The notes beneath the pieces were generated by a model that saw nothing but the letters and a program-made list of their open reading frames with translations, did no database searches and had not been told where the DNA came from. DNA of 64,000 nucleotides, from positions 168,981,608 to 169,045,607 of the forward strand of contig JAIOJX010000024.1 of assembly GCA_022376925.1 (NCBI GenBank), in the 5' to 3' direction. Within the stretch, counting starts at the first letter, position 1; each line of letters opens with the position of its first letter. Below, one piece after another: positions 47,659-58,777 of this stretch. Made by a program: the position numbers and the translations under genes. The DNA is from Tragulus kanchil. Its lineage: Eukaryota; Chordata; Mammalia; Artiodactyla; Tragulidae.

Positions 47659-48771
47659 GCTTCTGCAGGGACCTTTCGCAGAAAGGGAAGGCAGTGGGAT
47701 TGCCCCCAGCTGAACCGGGAGATCTCGGATAGAGGCGAATCTTGACTGCCCACCCCACAGCCCCCTGGCTCAGGCAGGGGACAATCAGGACGTGACAGGG
47801 GTTTCATCGAAGTAGTTCCGCTTTATTAATGAAGATCCACAGCTTTTATAGGCAAGTGAAGGGGGTTTTGCACGGGACTTCCTATAGATTACACCAATCA
47901 AGCTAAAGGCCAAGCAATCATTCATGAGCGCGGATGCCAGGAGAACCAATCAGAAATTTTGACACCAAATCACGTAGCGATCTTGACCCCAAGTGATTGG
48001 GGAAACGCTCATCATAGCTAATTTCGTCTTCATTTATAAACGAGTCTCAGGCTCTGTTAAGAACCTGGATATAGTTTCCCATGTTGTTGAAAAAGAGCAG
48101 AAAAAAAAGACAGCTGAGGACAACCACCCAAAATCCTAACGGGAGTGGTGGCGGCCAGGAAGTTGGGCTTATGTCGTGCTTGTGAAACGGTGAAGGAGTC
48201 CCTAATGTTTGCATGGACATTGTCTTGCTGGGGGCGGGCGCTCTAAGAGGCTCTGGCCCATTCCATGACCCCCTTATCCTGTCACAGGAGTCTTCAAGCA
48301 GCAGGCTTTTAAGTGCCTGACCCGTGCCCGCAAGGGAGAGGTTTAGGCCGCGTCCTCAATTTGAAATATAGAAAAGAGAGGCTTCCACCCAGTCGGGCTA
48401 CCGCTACTGGGGCAAACTATCTTAAAGCCTTCTGGGACCGCCAGAGAGTGGCCCTGGCCAGGCCCCATCAGTTGCTTTTTAGACTGTCCACCGGTTCGCT
48501 GGAAGTCTTGAATCGGAGAGAACGTGAAAGTAGGAATTAAAGTAAAGAAGGACGAACAAGGAAAAGCAGCGTTCAGGTTTTTTTTGTGACTACCCTAAAT
48601 CCCCACCCTCTCGGGAGTGGCGCGATAAAGGGGAAGACTCACCTTGAAATCCGGATTACTCCGAGAAGATGCCCCTCTAGAGGGAGGCGCCGCACTGAGG
48701 CCCGTCGGCCGCTTCGTCGGTTCTCTTTCAAACCTGCACGGTGAGGCTGTCTTCTACTTTCTCGCCTTCAG

Positions 48772-48789
48772 GCCCCACGTTGGGCGCCA
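48772..48789 (-). other. Primer binding site (tRNA-Lys type), copy B
   Basis: Identical 18 bases at the D17 repeat. The adjoining LTR here is complete, so this is the copy in its natural context. Confidence 0.88.
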
Positions 48790-48794
48790 GCTTC

Positions 48795-49372
48795 TGCAGG
48801 GACCTTTCGCAGAAAGGGAAGGCAGTGGGATTGCCCCCAGCTGAACCGGGAGATCTCGGATAGAGGCGAATCTTGACTGCCCACCCCACAGCCCCCTGGC
48901 TCAGGCAGGGGACAATCAGACGTGACAGGGGTTTCATCGAAGTAGTTCCGCTTTATTAATGAAGATCCACAGCTTTTATAGGCAAGTGAAGGGGGTTTTG
49001 CACGGGACTTCCTATAGATTACACCAATCAAGCTAAAGGCCAAGCAATCATTCATGAGCGCGGATGCCAGGAGAACCAATCAGAAATTTTGACCATCAAT
49101 TAACAATTTAGATCACGCCCTGTCTCTTCCTGTAGGCGCCATCTTAGCTGCAAACATGTGCTTAAGCTTCTTTAAACAATGCGCTTAAGCTTCCCTTCAT
49201 TCCCACGTCCCTTTCTGTAGGAGCTATCTTAGCTCCAAGCTGAAACAATGTGCTTAAGCTTCTTTTCACTCCCACACCCCTTCCTGTAGGCGCCATCTTA
49301 GCTCCAAACTGCAAACATGTGCTTAAGCTTCTTTATGCTTGCAACGGTCCTCTTTCAATTCAGAGCTCCACA
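48795..49372 (-). repeat. 5' LTR of the retrovirus (578 bp)
   Basis: Same LTR as 42904-43417 but longer, because U3 carries three rather than two units of the GCGCCATCTTAGCT/TGTGCTTAAGCTTC repeat (49135-49330). It ends CCCTGCA where the 3' LTR ends CCCCACA. Target-site repeat CTGGAC follows. A partial version at 47664-47964 is due to D17. Confidence 0.9.
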
Positions 49373-49416
49373 CTGGACCACCAAGGGAAGCCCTCTTACG
49401 GGTATATATATTTTGA
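49373..49416 (-). mobile_element. SINE head plus two nested target-site duplications
   Basis: 49373-49378 CTGGAC is the retroviral target-site repeat, 49379-49392 is the 5' head of the SINE split by the retrovirus, and 49393-49416 is the right copy of the SINE's 24 bp target-site duplication. Confidence 0.93.
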
Positions 49417-49562
49417 TCTTACCACAGCAGTGGAAAGCACTACCCATTAGCAGCAGAAAACTAACCATTGTCTTTTCACTTGATGTACACATTCTACCAG
49501 CGCCCTCTACCTTTGATCTATTGAGGTGTAAGAAAGAGATGAAAGGAAAAAGAAATGTTTCT

Positions 49563-49680
49563 CAGCACAGAAGGAAATGGCAACCCACTGCTGTATTCTT
49601 GCTTGGAAAATCCCACAGACAGAGGAGCCTGACAGGCTACAGCCCCTGGGCCAGAGTCAAACACTACTGAAGCGACTTAG
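49563..49680 (+). mobile_element. Bov-tA SINE 3' fragment
   Basis: GAAGGAAATGGCAACCCACTG, TATTCTTGCTTGGAAAATCCC, AGACAGAGGAGCCTGACAGGC, ACTGAAGCGACTTAG. The tRNA-like head is absent. Confidence 0.85.
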
Positions 49681-50269
49681 TATGCATGCGGGCGATTGGC
49701 AAATATTTGGAAGTAACACAAGAGAGGATATAACAAGGTGCCTTGATCTTGTGTAAACACACAAGATCTGCTGTAACGCTGTAATGCCATTGCCTTCTTT
49801 CTGTGTTTGAAGCAAGTTCTGGGTCCAGTGGCAAGTAAGGCCTCCCAGAACTGTCAGCACCCCATTCATTCCCTTGTAGTTGTAACACTCCTGTGTTGAC
49901 CTTTGCTTTGTCTTGCTGAACTCCAGCGCCCCGTGAATCCCCCAAGATCCTGTGCTCACAGGGCACTGAGAAAGTTTTGTGTGAGTGGGGTGGCGGGGAG
50001 AGTGGATGAGGACTGCGTCTGTCTCTTGCTCACATACACGTTCCATTGTCCCACCCAACTGTCCCACAAAAAGTGAGCTCAGAGATAAACTTATTAAAGA
50101 TTTCAAGATGGAAAGAGGAGTGTATTAAGCCAAGCATGGGGTCTTTCTGAGTGTGAGGGCCAAAGATGGGGAGATCTGTATAGACTGGAGTGAGAGTTCA
50201 CAGGATAGAGCTTCCCAGGGTGGGCAGATGTATCTTTTAGGCCTCCTCAGGGCCCGGCCATTTTCCTGT
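49681..50269. other. Unique DNA, nothing recognised
   Basis: No gene or repeat recognised. Minus-strand open frames have no domain signature. From 50099 it is repeated by D18. Confidence 0.5.
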
Positions 50270-50283
50270 AAGAACACCACTCC

Positions 50284-50640
50284 TGGGCTTCCCTGGTGGT
50301 CCAGTGGGTAAGGACACCGCCTTGCAGGGCAAGGGGCGCCAGTTCGATCCCTGGCCTAGGAAGATCCCACACGCAGCGGAGCAGCTGGACCGATGTGTCC
50401 AATCACCAAGCTGGAGCTCTGGAGCGCATGCGCCCATGTGTCCAATCACAGCGCCGGAGCTCTGGAGCACATGCGCCCAGAGCCGGTGCTCTGCAGCGAC
50501 AGACGCCACCGTGATGGGAGGCCCACAGGAGCCAAAGAACAAAGATGGATGAAACTAGACAAATGAAAGACCAGTGGAAGTGGCCCACCCGCCCCCTCCC
50601 TCCCCCACCCCCCAAGAAAGATAAAAATAAAATTAATGTT
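50284..50640 (+). mobile_element. tRNA-type SINE with GC-rich module and a 43 bp internal duplication
   Basis: Full-length: GGGCTTCCCTGGTGGTCCAG, B-box AGTTCGATCCC, then two tandem units ATGTGTCCAATCAC...GCATGCGCCC (50393-50435 and 50436-50478), where relatives have one, then the GC-rich CCCCCTCCCTCCCCC module and AATAAAATTAA tail. Target-site duplication AAGAACA(C/T)CACTCC (50270-50283 and 50641-50654). Confidence 0.9.
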
Positions 50641-51372
50641 AAGAACATCACTCCGAAGGTATTACTGGAAATAGTGAAGGTTTCAGTTAAGACTCAGAGG
50701 TGGCTACTGGCCTCTGGGGATGACATCTTGAGGGAAGGGTGTTCCAAGCCGTGGTAACTGCCAGCTGACAAAATATGTCAAATAGGACTTGGAATTGAGG
50801 CGGGGAGACCTACTGATCCATATTAAGTACCAGCTGATCGCTTGAGCGCTCAGGAGGACCAGTGTAAACATATCTTCTTACCTTCGTCCCCAGATGGCAG
50901 ACAGCATGACTGCTCTGTAGTGCGAGAAGGAGGGGAGGAACCTTGTGCACCGACAGCTGCTTTGTCCCCACAATTCAAAATATTTACCACTCTGTGGATG
51001 GGCTGAAGAACACCTTATCTAATCTTACTTTTATTTGCATTGGTCGTGTGCTGGAGGCCCAGATTGTTCTCGGAAACTGAGGATGGCTATAAAAGATTTT
51101 GTGGTCTCAAGAGTTCATTTTAAAAATGTGGACTCTCTCCAGAACTCAGGGGCATCTCTTCTCAGACTGACAGGGCTCTCACGTTAGGGGATTTCAAGAT
51201 GGAAAGAGGTGTATTAAGCCAAGCATGGGGTCTTTCTGAGTGTGAGGGCCAAAGATGGGGAGATCTGTATAGACTGGAGTGAGAGTTCACAGGATAGAGC
51301 TTCCCAGGGTGGGCAGATGTATCTTTTAGGCCTCCTCAGGGCCCGGCCATTTTCCTGTAAGAACACCACTCC

Positions 51373-51728
51373 TGGGCTTCCCTGGTGGTCCAGTGGGTAA
51401 GGACACCGCCTTGCAGGGCAAGGGGCGCCAGTTCGATCCCTGGCCTAGGAAGATCCCACACGCAGCGGAGCAGCTGGACCGATGTGTCCAATCACCAAGC
51501 TGGAGCTCTGGAGCGCATGCGCCCATGTGTCCAATCACGGGCGCGGAGCTCTGGAGCACATGCGCCCAGAGCCGGTGCTCTGCAGCGACAGACGCCACCG
51601 TGATGGGAGGCCCACAGGAGCCAAAGAACAAAGATGGATGAAACTAGACAAATGAAAGACCAGTGGAAGTGACCCACCCGCCCCCTCCCTCCCCCACCCC
51701 CAAGAAAGATAAAAATAAAATTAATGTT
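51373..51728 (+). mobile_element. Same SINE, repeated by D18
   Basis: Repeat of 50284-50640. It differs in the second 43 bp unit (CACGGGCGCGG instead of CACAGCGCCGG) and has one C fewer in the tail run. Confidence 0.88.
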
Positions 51729-52309
51729 AAGAACATCACTCCGAAGGTATTACTGGAAATAGTGAAGGTTTCAGTTAAGACTCAGAGGTGGCTACTGGCC
51801 TCTGGGGATGACATCTTGAGGGAAGGGTGTTCCAAGCCGTGGTAACTGCCAGCTGACAAAATATGTCAAATAGGACTTGGAATTGAGGCGGGGAGACCTA
51901 CTGATCCATATTAAGTACCAGCTGATCGCTTGAGCGCTCAGGAGGACCAGTGTAAACATATCTTCTTACCTTCGTCCCCAGATGGCAGACAGCATGACTG
52001 CTCTGTAGTGCGAGAAGGAGGGGAGGAACCTTGTGCACCGACAGCTGCTTTGTCCCCACAATTCAAAATATTTACCACTCTGTGGATGGGCTGAAGAACA
52101 CCTTATCTAATCTTACTTTTATTTGCATTGGTCGTGTGCTGGAGGCCCAGATTGTTCTCGGAAACTGAGGATGGCTATAAAAGATTTTGTGGTCTCAAGA
52201 GTTCATTTTAAAAATGTGGACTCTCTCCAGAACTCAGGGGCATCTCTTCTCAGACTGACAGGGCTCTCACGTTAGGGGGAGGGCAGAGTGTAAAGAAGAA
52301 AAACCTTTG

Positions 52310-52580
52310 GGGTTTTGCTGGTGGCTCAGTGGTAAAGAATCTGTCTGCCAACGTGGGAGACATGGGTTCGATCCCTGGTTCGGGAAGATCCCACAAGCCG
52401 TGAATGGAGCCTGCTTTCTAGAGCCTGGGCGCTGCAGCTTCTGAAGCCCGAGCACCCTGCAGCTTGCGCTCTACAGTGAGAGAGCGGCCCCCAGTTGCCA
52501 CAGCTAGAGAAAAGCCGGAGCAAAACCAAAGATCCAGCACAGCCAAAAATAGATAAATAAATAAAAAGTTTTTAAAAAGA
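52310..52580 (+). mobile_element. CHR-type tRNA SINE
   Basis: GGGGTTTTGCTGGTGGCTCAGTGG, B-box GGGTTCGATCCCTGGTTCGGG, body with CTAGAGCCTGGGCGC, then GCCAAAAATAGATAAATAAAT. Imperfect target-site repeat around AGAAAAACCTTTGGG (52298) and AGAGAAACCTTGGG (52584). Confidence 0.82.
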
Positions 52581-52596
52581 AGAAGAGAAACCTTGG

Positions 52597-53290
52597 GCCA
52601 GAATTTTCTAAAGTCAAGAGTGTCACCATAGCCCTGCTCCTCTTACAACGTGTGGGCGTACGTACGTGGCAGGGGGAGCTGCAACTATTGTATTAGTCAT
52701 GTAATTCTACCATTTCTGCAAATGTATCTCACTTCCAGAAAATACTGACTACCAAGGCAGATAAATTATAGGGAAGATCCTTTGATTATGTGCTGTTCTG
52801 GTAAAATTACCCCAATAGGTATTTCCCAGTATATGTAAGTGGTTAGTTACATAACCATTATTCAAAGAATAACTGAGCAGATTGTTTGAGATTTTGTCAC
52901 AAAGATAGTTTTATCTAAAATATTTAAATAGCCTATTGCAGCTTTTCTACAAAATCCTATTTATCATACCCTTAAAGAATGTAATAATGTTTATAAGTGT
53001 CTACCTGAAACAGGTTACTTGATAAATGCTGTTATCATTCCCCTGCGAAGTAAGCTCTTTGTTGCCCCATCAAGTTATATGTAGGACCCTTGATACTCAT
53101 TTACAGGTATCTCTCACTCAGAAGACATTCATATGATCTGCTGCTTGTTGAACTTTACATACAGCTTCAACGGATACTGGCTGAAAACCTCTTCATAATC
53201 TTTACCTAGTCAATCCTCATTATTCGCTGATTGCTTGAGAATTTGCTATTTGCTAAAATTTACTTGTAACCCCTAAATCAATCCTCACAG
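52597..53290. other. Unique AT-rich DNA, nothing recognised
   Basis: No gene or repeat recognised. Confidence 0.5.
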
Positions 53291-53525
53291 CGTTTTCACA
53301 GCCAGCATGCATGCGCGCTAAGTCACTTCAGTCGTGTCCAACTCTCTGTGTCCCTCCTGATGGTAGCCCACCAGCTCCTCTGTCCATGGATACTCCAGGC
53401 AAGAACACTGGGGTGGGTTGCCACACCCTCCTCCAGAGGGTCTTTCCAACCAAGGGATGGAACCTTTGTTTCCTTCATTGCAGGTCGATTCTTTACCACT
53501 GAGTCACTGGGGAAACTGCTCAATG
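53291..53525 (-). mobile_element. Bov-tA SINE, nearly full-length
   Basis: Reverse complement: GCTAAGTCACTTCAGTCGTGTCC, CTGTCCATGGATACTCCAGGC, AAGAACACTGGGGTGGGTTGCC, CAAGGGATGGAACCTTTGTTTCC (B-box side), GATTCTTTACCACTGAGTCACTGGGG. Confidence 0.87.
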
Positions 53526-54090
53526 CGCATGAGCAAATATCCTTTCTGTGGTCTACTTAGCACCAGGTAATTTTCATTTTTTTCCTTTTTGTTGGTGATT
53601 TAGCTATTTAAAATGGTTCCCAAGCATAGCACAGATGTCATGGCTGTAAATTTAAGAAAGCTGTGATATGCCTTTTGTAGAAAATATGTATGTTAAATAA
53701 GCTGCATGCAGCATGAGTTAGAGTGCTGTTGGTCATAGTTCAATGTTAATGAATCAACAACATACATTAAATAAGGTGTCTTTAAATAGAAACACGCATA
53801 AAACAGGGTTATGTGTTGATTGGTTGGTGAAAATGTGACCAGAGGCTTGTAGGAAATTAATCCTACAGAAGCAAGGGTTCAGCAGTCACGAGTTCAGTGT
53901 TCAAAGCAAGCTTACAGAACACAACTGCCACAAAGAACAAGACTTAGCTGGACTTGGCAATTAATTTATTCAGTGGAAAGGTTTTTTTACAAATAAAATT
54001 ACAATGTATTCTTAGAAACCATGTCTGGGAAAAGCAATCATATTGAGAGTATAAATACCGACACATAGAACCTTCCAGTTAAATACGACC
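53526..54090. other. Unique AT-rich DNA, nothing recognised
   Basis: No gene or repeat recognised. From 53635 repeated by D19. Confidence 0.5.
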
Positions 54091-54415
54091 GTTTTTTAAA
54101 AATTTTATTCATTTCTTGACTATTCTGGGTTTTTACTGATGCCACAGGCTCTTCTCTAATTGCAGGGAGTGGGAGGCTACTCTCTAATTGAGGTGAGCAG
54201 GCTTCTTGTTGTGGTGCCTTTTTCTTGTTGTGGAACTCGGGCTCTAGAGCTCATGGGCTTCAGTAGTTGCGGCTCCGAGGCTCTAGAGCACAGGCTCCAT
54301 CGTTGTGGCTCACGGGCTTTGTTGCTTCTCAGCGTGTGGGATCTTCTCAGATCAGGGATCGAACCTGTGTCTCCTGCATTGGCAGGCGAACTCTACCACT
54401 GAGCTACCAGGGAAG
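54091..54415 (-). mobile_element. CHR-type tRNA SINE, long form
   Basis: The minus-strand head is CTTCCCTGGTAGCTCAGTGGTAG, B-box GGTTCGATCCCTGATC, the repeated CTCTAGAGC body, and GTAAAAACCCAGAATAGTC tail. Short target-site repeat ACGACC (54085-54090 and 54416-54421). Repeated at 55188-55512. Confidence 0.87.
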
Positions 54416-55187
54416 ACGACCTTCAAAAAAATTTAAAAAGCCAATCTTGGACATTATCACCTGCCTGCAGTCCCTTCCTCTCCCTAAAAATTCCTTTTAT
54501 AGCATCCCTGACAGGTGGCCACTGCTTTCTAATTGAATGCTTCCAGTGATGTAAAGCTCACTTCACCAGGAGGTCCTGTCCACATGGCTTAGTTCCAATA
54601 TTCAAAACTGTTCTTTGTTACACTGAGTCAAAATCTTCCTCTCGGTAACAGCCCTCCTGATGGTCTTAGATCTGAACTTCAGTACAACGTGGAATATATC
54701 TACTCTCTGCATAACAGCCCTTTAGAGAAATAATGTCATGGCTGTAAATTTAAGAAAGCTGTGATATGCCTTTTGTAGAAAATATGTATGTTAAATAAGC
54801 TGCATGCAGCATGAGTTAGAGTGCTGTTGGTCATAGTTCAATGTTAATGAATCAACAACATACATTAAATAAGGTGTCTTTAAATAGAAACACGCATAAA
54901 ACAGGGTTATGTGTTGATTGGTTGGTGAAAATGTGACCAGAGGCTTGTAGGAAATTAATCCTACAGAAGCAAGGGTTCAGCAGTCACGAGTTCAGTGTTC
55001 AAAGCAAGCTTACAGAACACAACTGCCACAAAGAACAAGACTTAGCTGGACTTGGCAATTAATTTATTCAGTGGAAAGGTTTTTTTACAAATAAAATTAC
55101 AATGTATTCTTAGAAACCATGTCTGGGAAAAGCAATCATATTGAGAGTATAAATACCGACACATAGAACCTTCCAGTTAAATCGACC

Positions 55188-55512
55188 GTTTTTTAAAAAT
55201 TTTATTCATTTCTTGACTATTCTGGGTTTTTACTGATGCCACAGGCTCTTCTCTAATTGCAGGGAGTGGGAGGCTACTCTCTAATTGAGGTGAGCAGGCT
55301 TCTTGTTGTGGTGCCTTTTTCTTGTTGTGGAACTCGGGCTCTAGAGCTCATGGGCTTCAGTAGTTGCGGCTCCGAGGCTCTAGAGCACAGGCTCCATCGT
55401 TGTGGCTCACGGGCTTTGTTGCTTCTCAGCGTGTGGGATCTTCTCAGATCAGGGATCGAACCTGTGTCTCCTGCATTGGCAGGCGAACTCTACCACTGAG
55501 CTACCAGGGAAG
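55188..55512 (-). mobile_element. Same CHR-type SINE, repeated by D19
   Basis: Identical to 54091-54415, shifted by 1097 bp. Confidence 0.86.
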
Positions 55513-56264
55513 ACGACCTTCAAAAAAATTTAAAAAGCCAATCTTGGACATTATCACCTGCCTGCAGTCCCTTCCTCTCCCTAAAAATTCCTTTTATAGC
55601 ATCCCTGACAGGTGGCCACTGCTTTCTAATTGAATGCTTCCAGTGATGTAAAGCTCACTTCACCAGGAGGTCCTGTCCACATGGCTTAGTTCCAATATTC
55701 AAAACTGTTCTTTGTTACACTGAGTCAAAATCTTCCTCTCGGTAACAGCCCTCCTGATGGTCTTAGATCTGAACTTCAGTACAACGTGGAATATATCTAC
55801 TCTCTGCATAACAGCCCTTTAGCAAATTGATTTTCTATAGGCTAAGCTGATCCAATTCCCTCATCTTTTCTTCAGAGAAAAAGTAGTTTCTATACCCTAC
55901 CTGGATGTCTTCTTTTAACTAATTCTAATTTGTTAATGCAAGGAGCTCTTTTAATGTTATATCTATATTTGAACACATGAGTTTGGAAATTCTGAGCTCA
56001 GTAGTATAGGTCTGGTGCCCCTGTGACTTGAGCACTGTTTTGCATTAACAGTCTACATTTTGTTAGTTTTTTTTTTGTGGCAGCTCACACTGCATGCATT
56101 ATCTGCAACTTATAGTCACATGATCAGATCAAGTCTCCAAAATCCTGGCCCCTTTCAAATTATTTTTCTGAACAAAGATACTATGCTTTATATTTATTGC
56201 AACCAAATGTCATCTTTTTTTTAAAAAAAAATGATTTTGAATAACTATTTTGTCATCATACTCT
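55513..56264. other. Unique DNA, nothing recognised
   Basis: No gene or repeat recognised. From 55706 repeated by D20. Confidence 0.5.
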
Positions 56265-57895
56265 TTTTTTTTTTTTTTGGCCACTTCTATTGGTCTTTCA
56301 TTTATTTACCTTTGTTCTTTGGCCCATGTGGGCCTCCCATCGCAGTGGCCTCTCTCGCTGCAGAGCACCGGCTATGGGCGCATGCGCTCCAGAGCTCTGG
56401 CTGGGTAGCTGGACACATCGGTTCAGCCGCTCCGTGGCACGTGGGATCTTCCCAGGCCAGGGATCGAACCGGCGCCCCTTGCACTGCAAGGTGCTGTCTT
56501 TTCGCACTGAACCACCAGGGAAGCCCCATATTCCTCAATCTTATCCACAGAAGTGCTTTGACTTTTTGAGATGACCAACTCTTCATTTGTAATACTCCTA
56601 CCAAGAAAGGAAGTGGTATTTCTTTTGTTATGATTTACTTGAAAAGATTCCATGATGATTCCTATGAACTGTTACATTTCCCCTAACACATGTTTAATGA
56701 TTTACCTTAGAAAATTTCCAGGAACTGGCATCAAGCTTAGTCTATATTTCTAAAATCTACCTTACCCTCCATCTTAAAAACCTTTTTTTGAAAATTTCCA
56801 AAAAGAACTGGCATCAAGCTTGTTCTTTGTTACACTGAGTCAAAATCTTCCTCTCGGTAACAGCCCTCCTGATGGTCTTAGATCTGAACTTCAGTACAAC
56901 GTGGAATATATCTACTCTCTGCATAACAGCCCTTTAGCAAATTGATTTTCTATAGGCTAAGCTGATCCAATTCCCTCATCTTTTCTTCAGAGAAAAAGTA
57001 GTTTCTATACCCTACCTGGATGTCTTCTTTTAACTAATTCTAATTTGTTAATGCAAGGAGCTCTTTTAATGTTATATCTATATTTGAACACATGAGTTTG
57101 GAAATTCTGAGCTCAGTAGTATAGGTCTGGTGCCCCTGTGACTTGAGCACTGTTTTGCATTAACAGTCTACATTTTGTTAGTTTTTTTTTTGTGGCAGCT
57201 CACACTGCATGCATTATCTGCAACTTATAGTCACATGATCAGATCAAGTCTCCAAAATCCTGGCCCCTTTCAAATTATTTTTCTGAACAAAGATACTATG
57301 CTTTATATTTATTGCAACCAAATGTCATCTTTTTTTTAAAAAAAAATGATTTTGAATAACTATTTTGTCATCATACTCTTTTTTTTTTTTTTTGGCCACT
57401 TCTATTGGTCTTTCATTTATTTACCTTTGTTCTTTGGCCCATGTGGGCCTCCCATCGCAGTGGCCTCTCTCGCTGCAGAGCACCGGCTATGGGCGCATGC
57501 GCTCCAGAGCTCTGGCTGGGTAGCTGGACACATCGGTTCAGCCGCTCCGTGGCACGTGGGATCTTCCCAGGCCAGGGATCGAACCGGCGCCCCTTGCACT
57601 GCAAGGTGCTGTCTTTACGCACTGAACCACCAGGGAAGCCCCATATTCCTCAATCTTATCCACAGAAGTGCTTTGACTTTTTGAGATGACCAACTCTTCA
57701 TTTGTAATACTCCTACCAAGAAAGGAAGTGGTATTTCTTTTGTTATGATTTACTTGAAAAGATTCCATGATGATTCCTATGAACTGTTACATTTCCCCTA
57801 ACACATGTTTAATGATTTACCTTAGAAAATTTCCAGGAACTGGCATCAAGCTTAGTCTATATTTCTAAAATCTACCTTACCCTCCATCTTAAAAA
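55706..57895. repeat. Direct duplication D20, offset 1115 bp, with 40 bp of templated filler
   Basis: Copy A 55706-56780, filler 56781-56820, copy B 56821-57895. The filler (GAAAATTTCC then AGAACTGGCATCAAGCTTG) is a corrupted version of 56710-56740. One base differs in the SINE (TCTTTTCGC/TCTTTACGC). It overlaps D19, so TTACACTGAGTCAAAATC occurs three times. Confidence 0.95.
56265..56527 (-). mobile_element. tRNA-type SINE, 3' module shortened
   Basis: The minus-strand head is GGGGCTTCCCTGGTGGTTCAGTG, B-box GGTTCGATCCCTGGCC, family body to GACCAATAGAAGTGGCC, then straight into poly(A) (T-run on the plus strand). The CCCCTCCC module is missing. Repeated at about 57380-57642. Confidence 0.87.
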
Positions 57896-58440
57896 TCAAG
57901 ATATTGACAGTTTATTTAAATAGGAAGGTAGTAATTGAACTGGAAAAAGATCAAACAAGTAAATCAAACAAATTAAATGAGGAAGTTTAAACTCAAAAAC
58001 AGGCAAAATGGGACCAACTGGGTGACTCAAAATTTCCCCTCATCAAGGTCAGCTGATTTGGCTTCAAGAATATTACTTGTATTAATACCCCCTTCTATGC
58101 CCAATAGAAACACATTCCCTCTCTCTTAATTTTTTTTTTTCTTTCTTTTTCTCTCATGCTTAACCTACAATGTGGACTGGGTTTTCTGTCACTGTAACAA
58201 AAATAAATTCTGACTTAAATAGAAAGGGAGGCTCCTTAAAGGACATCAGAGTACTGTCACCAGAGTAAGGCAGACTGGATGCATAGTGGAAAACCACCGT
58301 GTAAATGCATCCTCTTGTCATTTGCCTGTTGCCAATCTCTTGTTCATCTAATGTACCCTTCCAATTCACTGCAGAATTACCCTTCTTAAATATTAGTTGA
58401 ATCATCTGAATTCTTCTCCCTTCTCCCTTTAGCATAAATC

Positions 58441-58680
58441 CAGAAGTTCTGGCATCCAGTCAAGGCCTTCTCGATCTGGTGCTAACTTGCCCTCATTCTC
58501 CCAGGCCTGTCAGACTTTTTTCCAAAGCATGTCCAGCACATTCATTCCTTTGCCCTCTCATTCTGAAATGTCTTTATCTTCATACTTCCTGAAGGAGTCA
58601 AGCCCAGCTCAAATCCTCTCTCTTCTGGCTGAAACTTTCCCCATGTCCCCAGTCCTTTTCAATGGTCCCTTCCAATAATA
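58441..58680 (+). mobile_element. Probable L2 LINE 3' fragment
   Basis: CAAGGCCTTCTCGATCTGGTG, CTCCCAGGCCTGTCAGAC, AGCCCAGCTCAAATCCTCTCTC, and GAAACTTTCCCC follow, loosely, the L2 3' region (GGCCCTCCACGATCTGGCC, CTCAAATC..CCTCC). Old. It occurs three times (58441, 59567, 60701) through D21 and D22. Confidence 0.55.
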
Positions 58681-58751
58681 GCAGGTAATTTGCATCTGCT
58701 CAGGAAGTACTCATCACAAGCTGCCTTATGGTGTACTTACCTGTTCCTTTC

Positions 58752-58777
58752 TTGAAAGCCACAAGAGTGGCTTTCAA
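58752..58777. repeat. Perfect 11 bp inverted repeat, 4 nt loop
   Basis: TTGAAAGCCAC, loop AAGA, GTGGCTTTCAA. Present again at about 59878-59903 and 60982-61007. No U-tract follows and no function is evident. Confidence 0.85.

Larger units (their letters stand above)
46853..49094. repeat. Direct duplication D17, offset 1128-1130 bp (in the retrovirus)
   Basis: Copy A 46853-47964, filler 47965-47980, copy B 47981-49094. It contains the gag start, leader, primer binding site and part of the 5' LTR. Differences are one-base indels in runs (AAAGGG/AAAGGGG, TACTCG/TACTCCG, AGAGGA/AGAGGGA). Confidence 0.95.
42904..49372 (-). mobile_element. Class II (betaretrovirus-like) endogenous retrovirus, defective
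   Basis: Minus-strand provirus bounded by LTRs that begin TGTGG and end CA, flanked by a 6 bp target-site duplication CTGGAC (42898-42903 and 49373-49378). Six-base repeats, a tRNA-Lys-type primer binding site and the gene order gag, integrase, env all fit class II. Removing duplications D16 and D17 leaves about 4.2 kb, about half of a normal provirus. Protease, reverse transcriptase, RNase H and nearly all surface envelope are missing, and the rest has stops and frameshifts. It cannot encode an infectious virus. Confidence 0.9.
50099..52278. repeat. Direct duplication D18, offset 1091-1089 bp
   Basis: Copy A 50099-51189, copy B 51190-52278. Differences: AGAGGAGTG/AGAGGTG, the SINE difference noted above, GGCCC/GACCC and a C-run. 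The single-copy part (50655-51190) holds no gene. Confidence 0.95.
53635..55822. repeat. Direct duplication D19, offset 1098-1097 bp
   Basis: Copy A 53635-54725, filler about 7 bp, copy B 54733-55822. One base is lost in copy B (AAATACGACC/AAATCGACC, 54081/55179). Confidence 0.95.

Noticed and set aside
58160..58435. Minus-strand 91-codon frame, conserved at 59286-59561
   Set aside because: Conservation is only the D21 duplication. The composition is not protein-like and there is no known domain.
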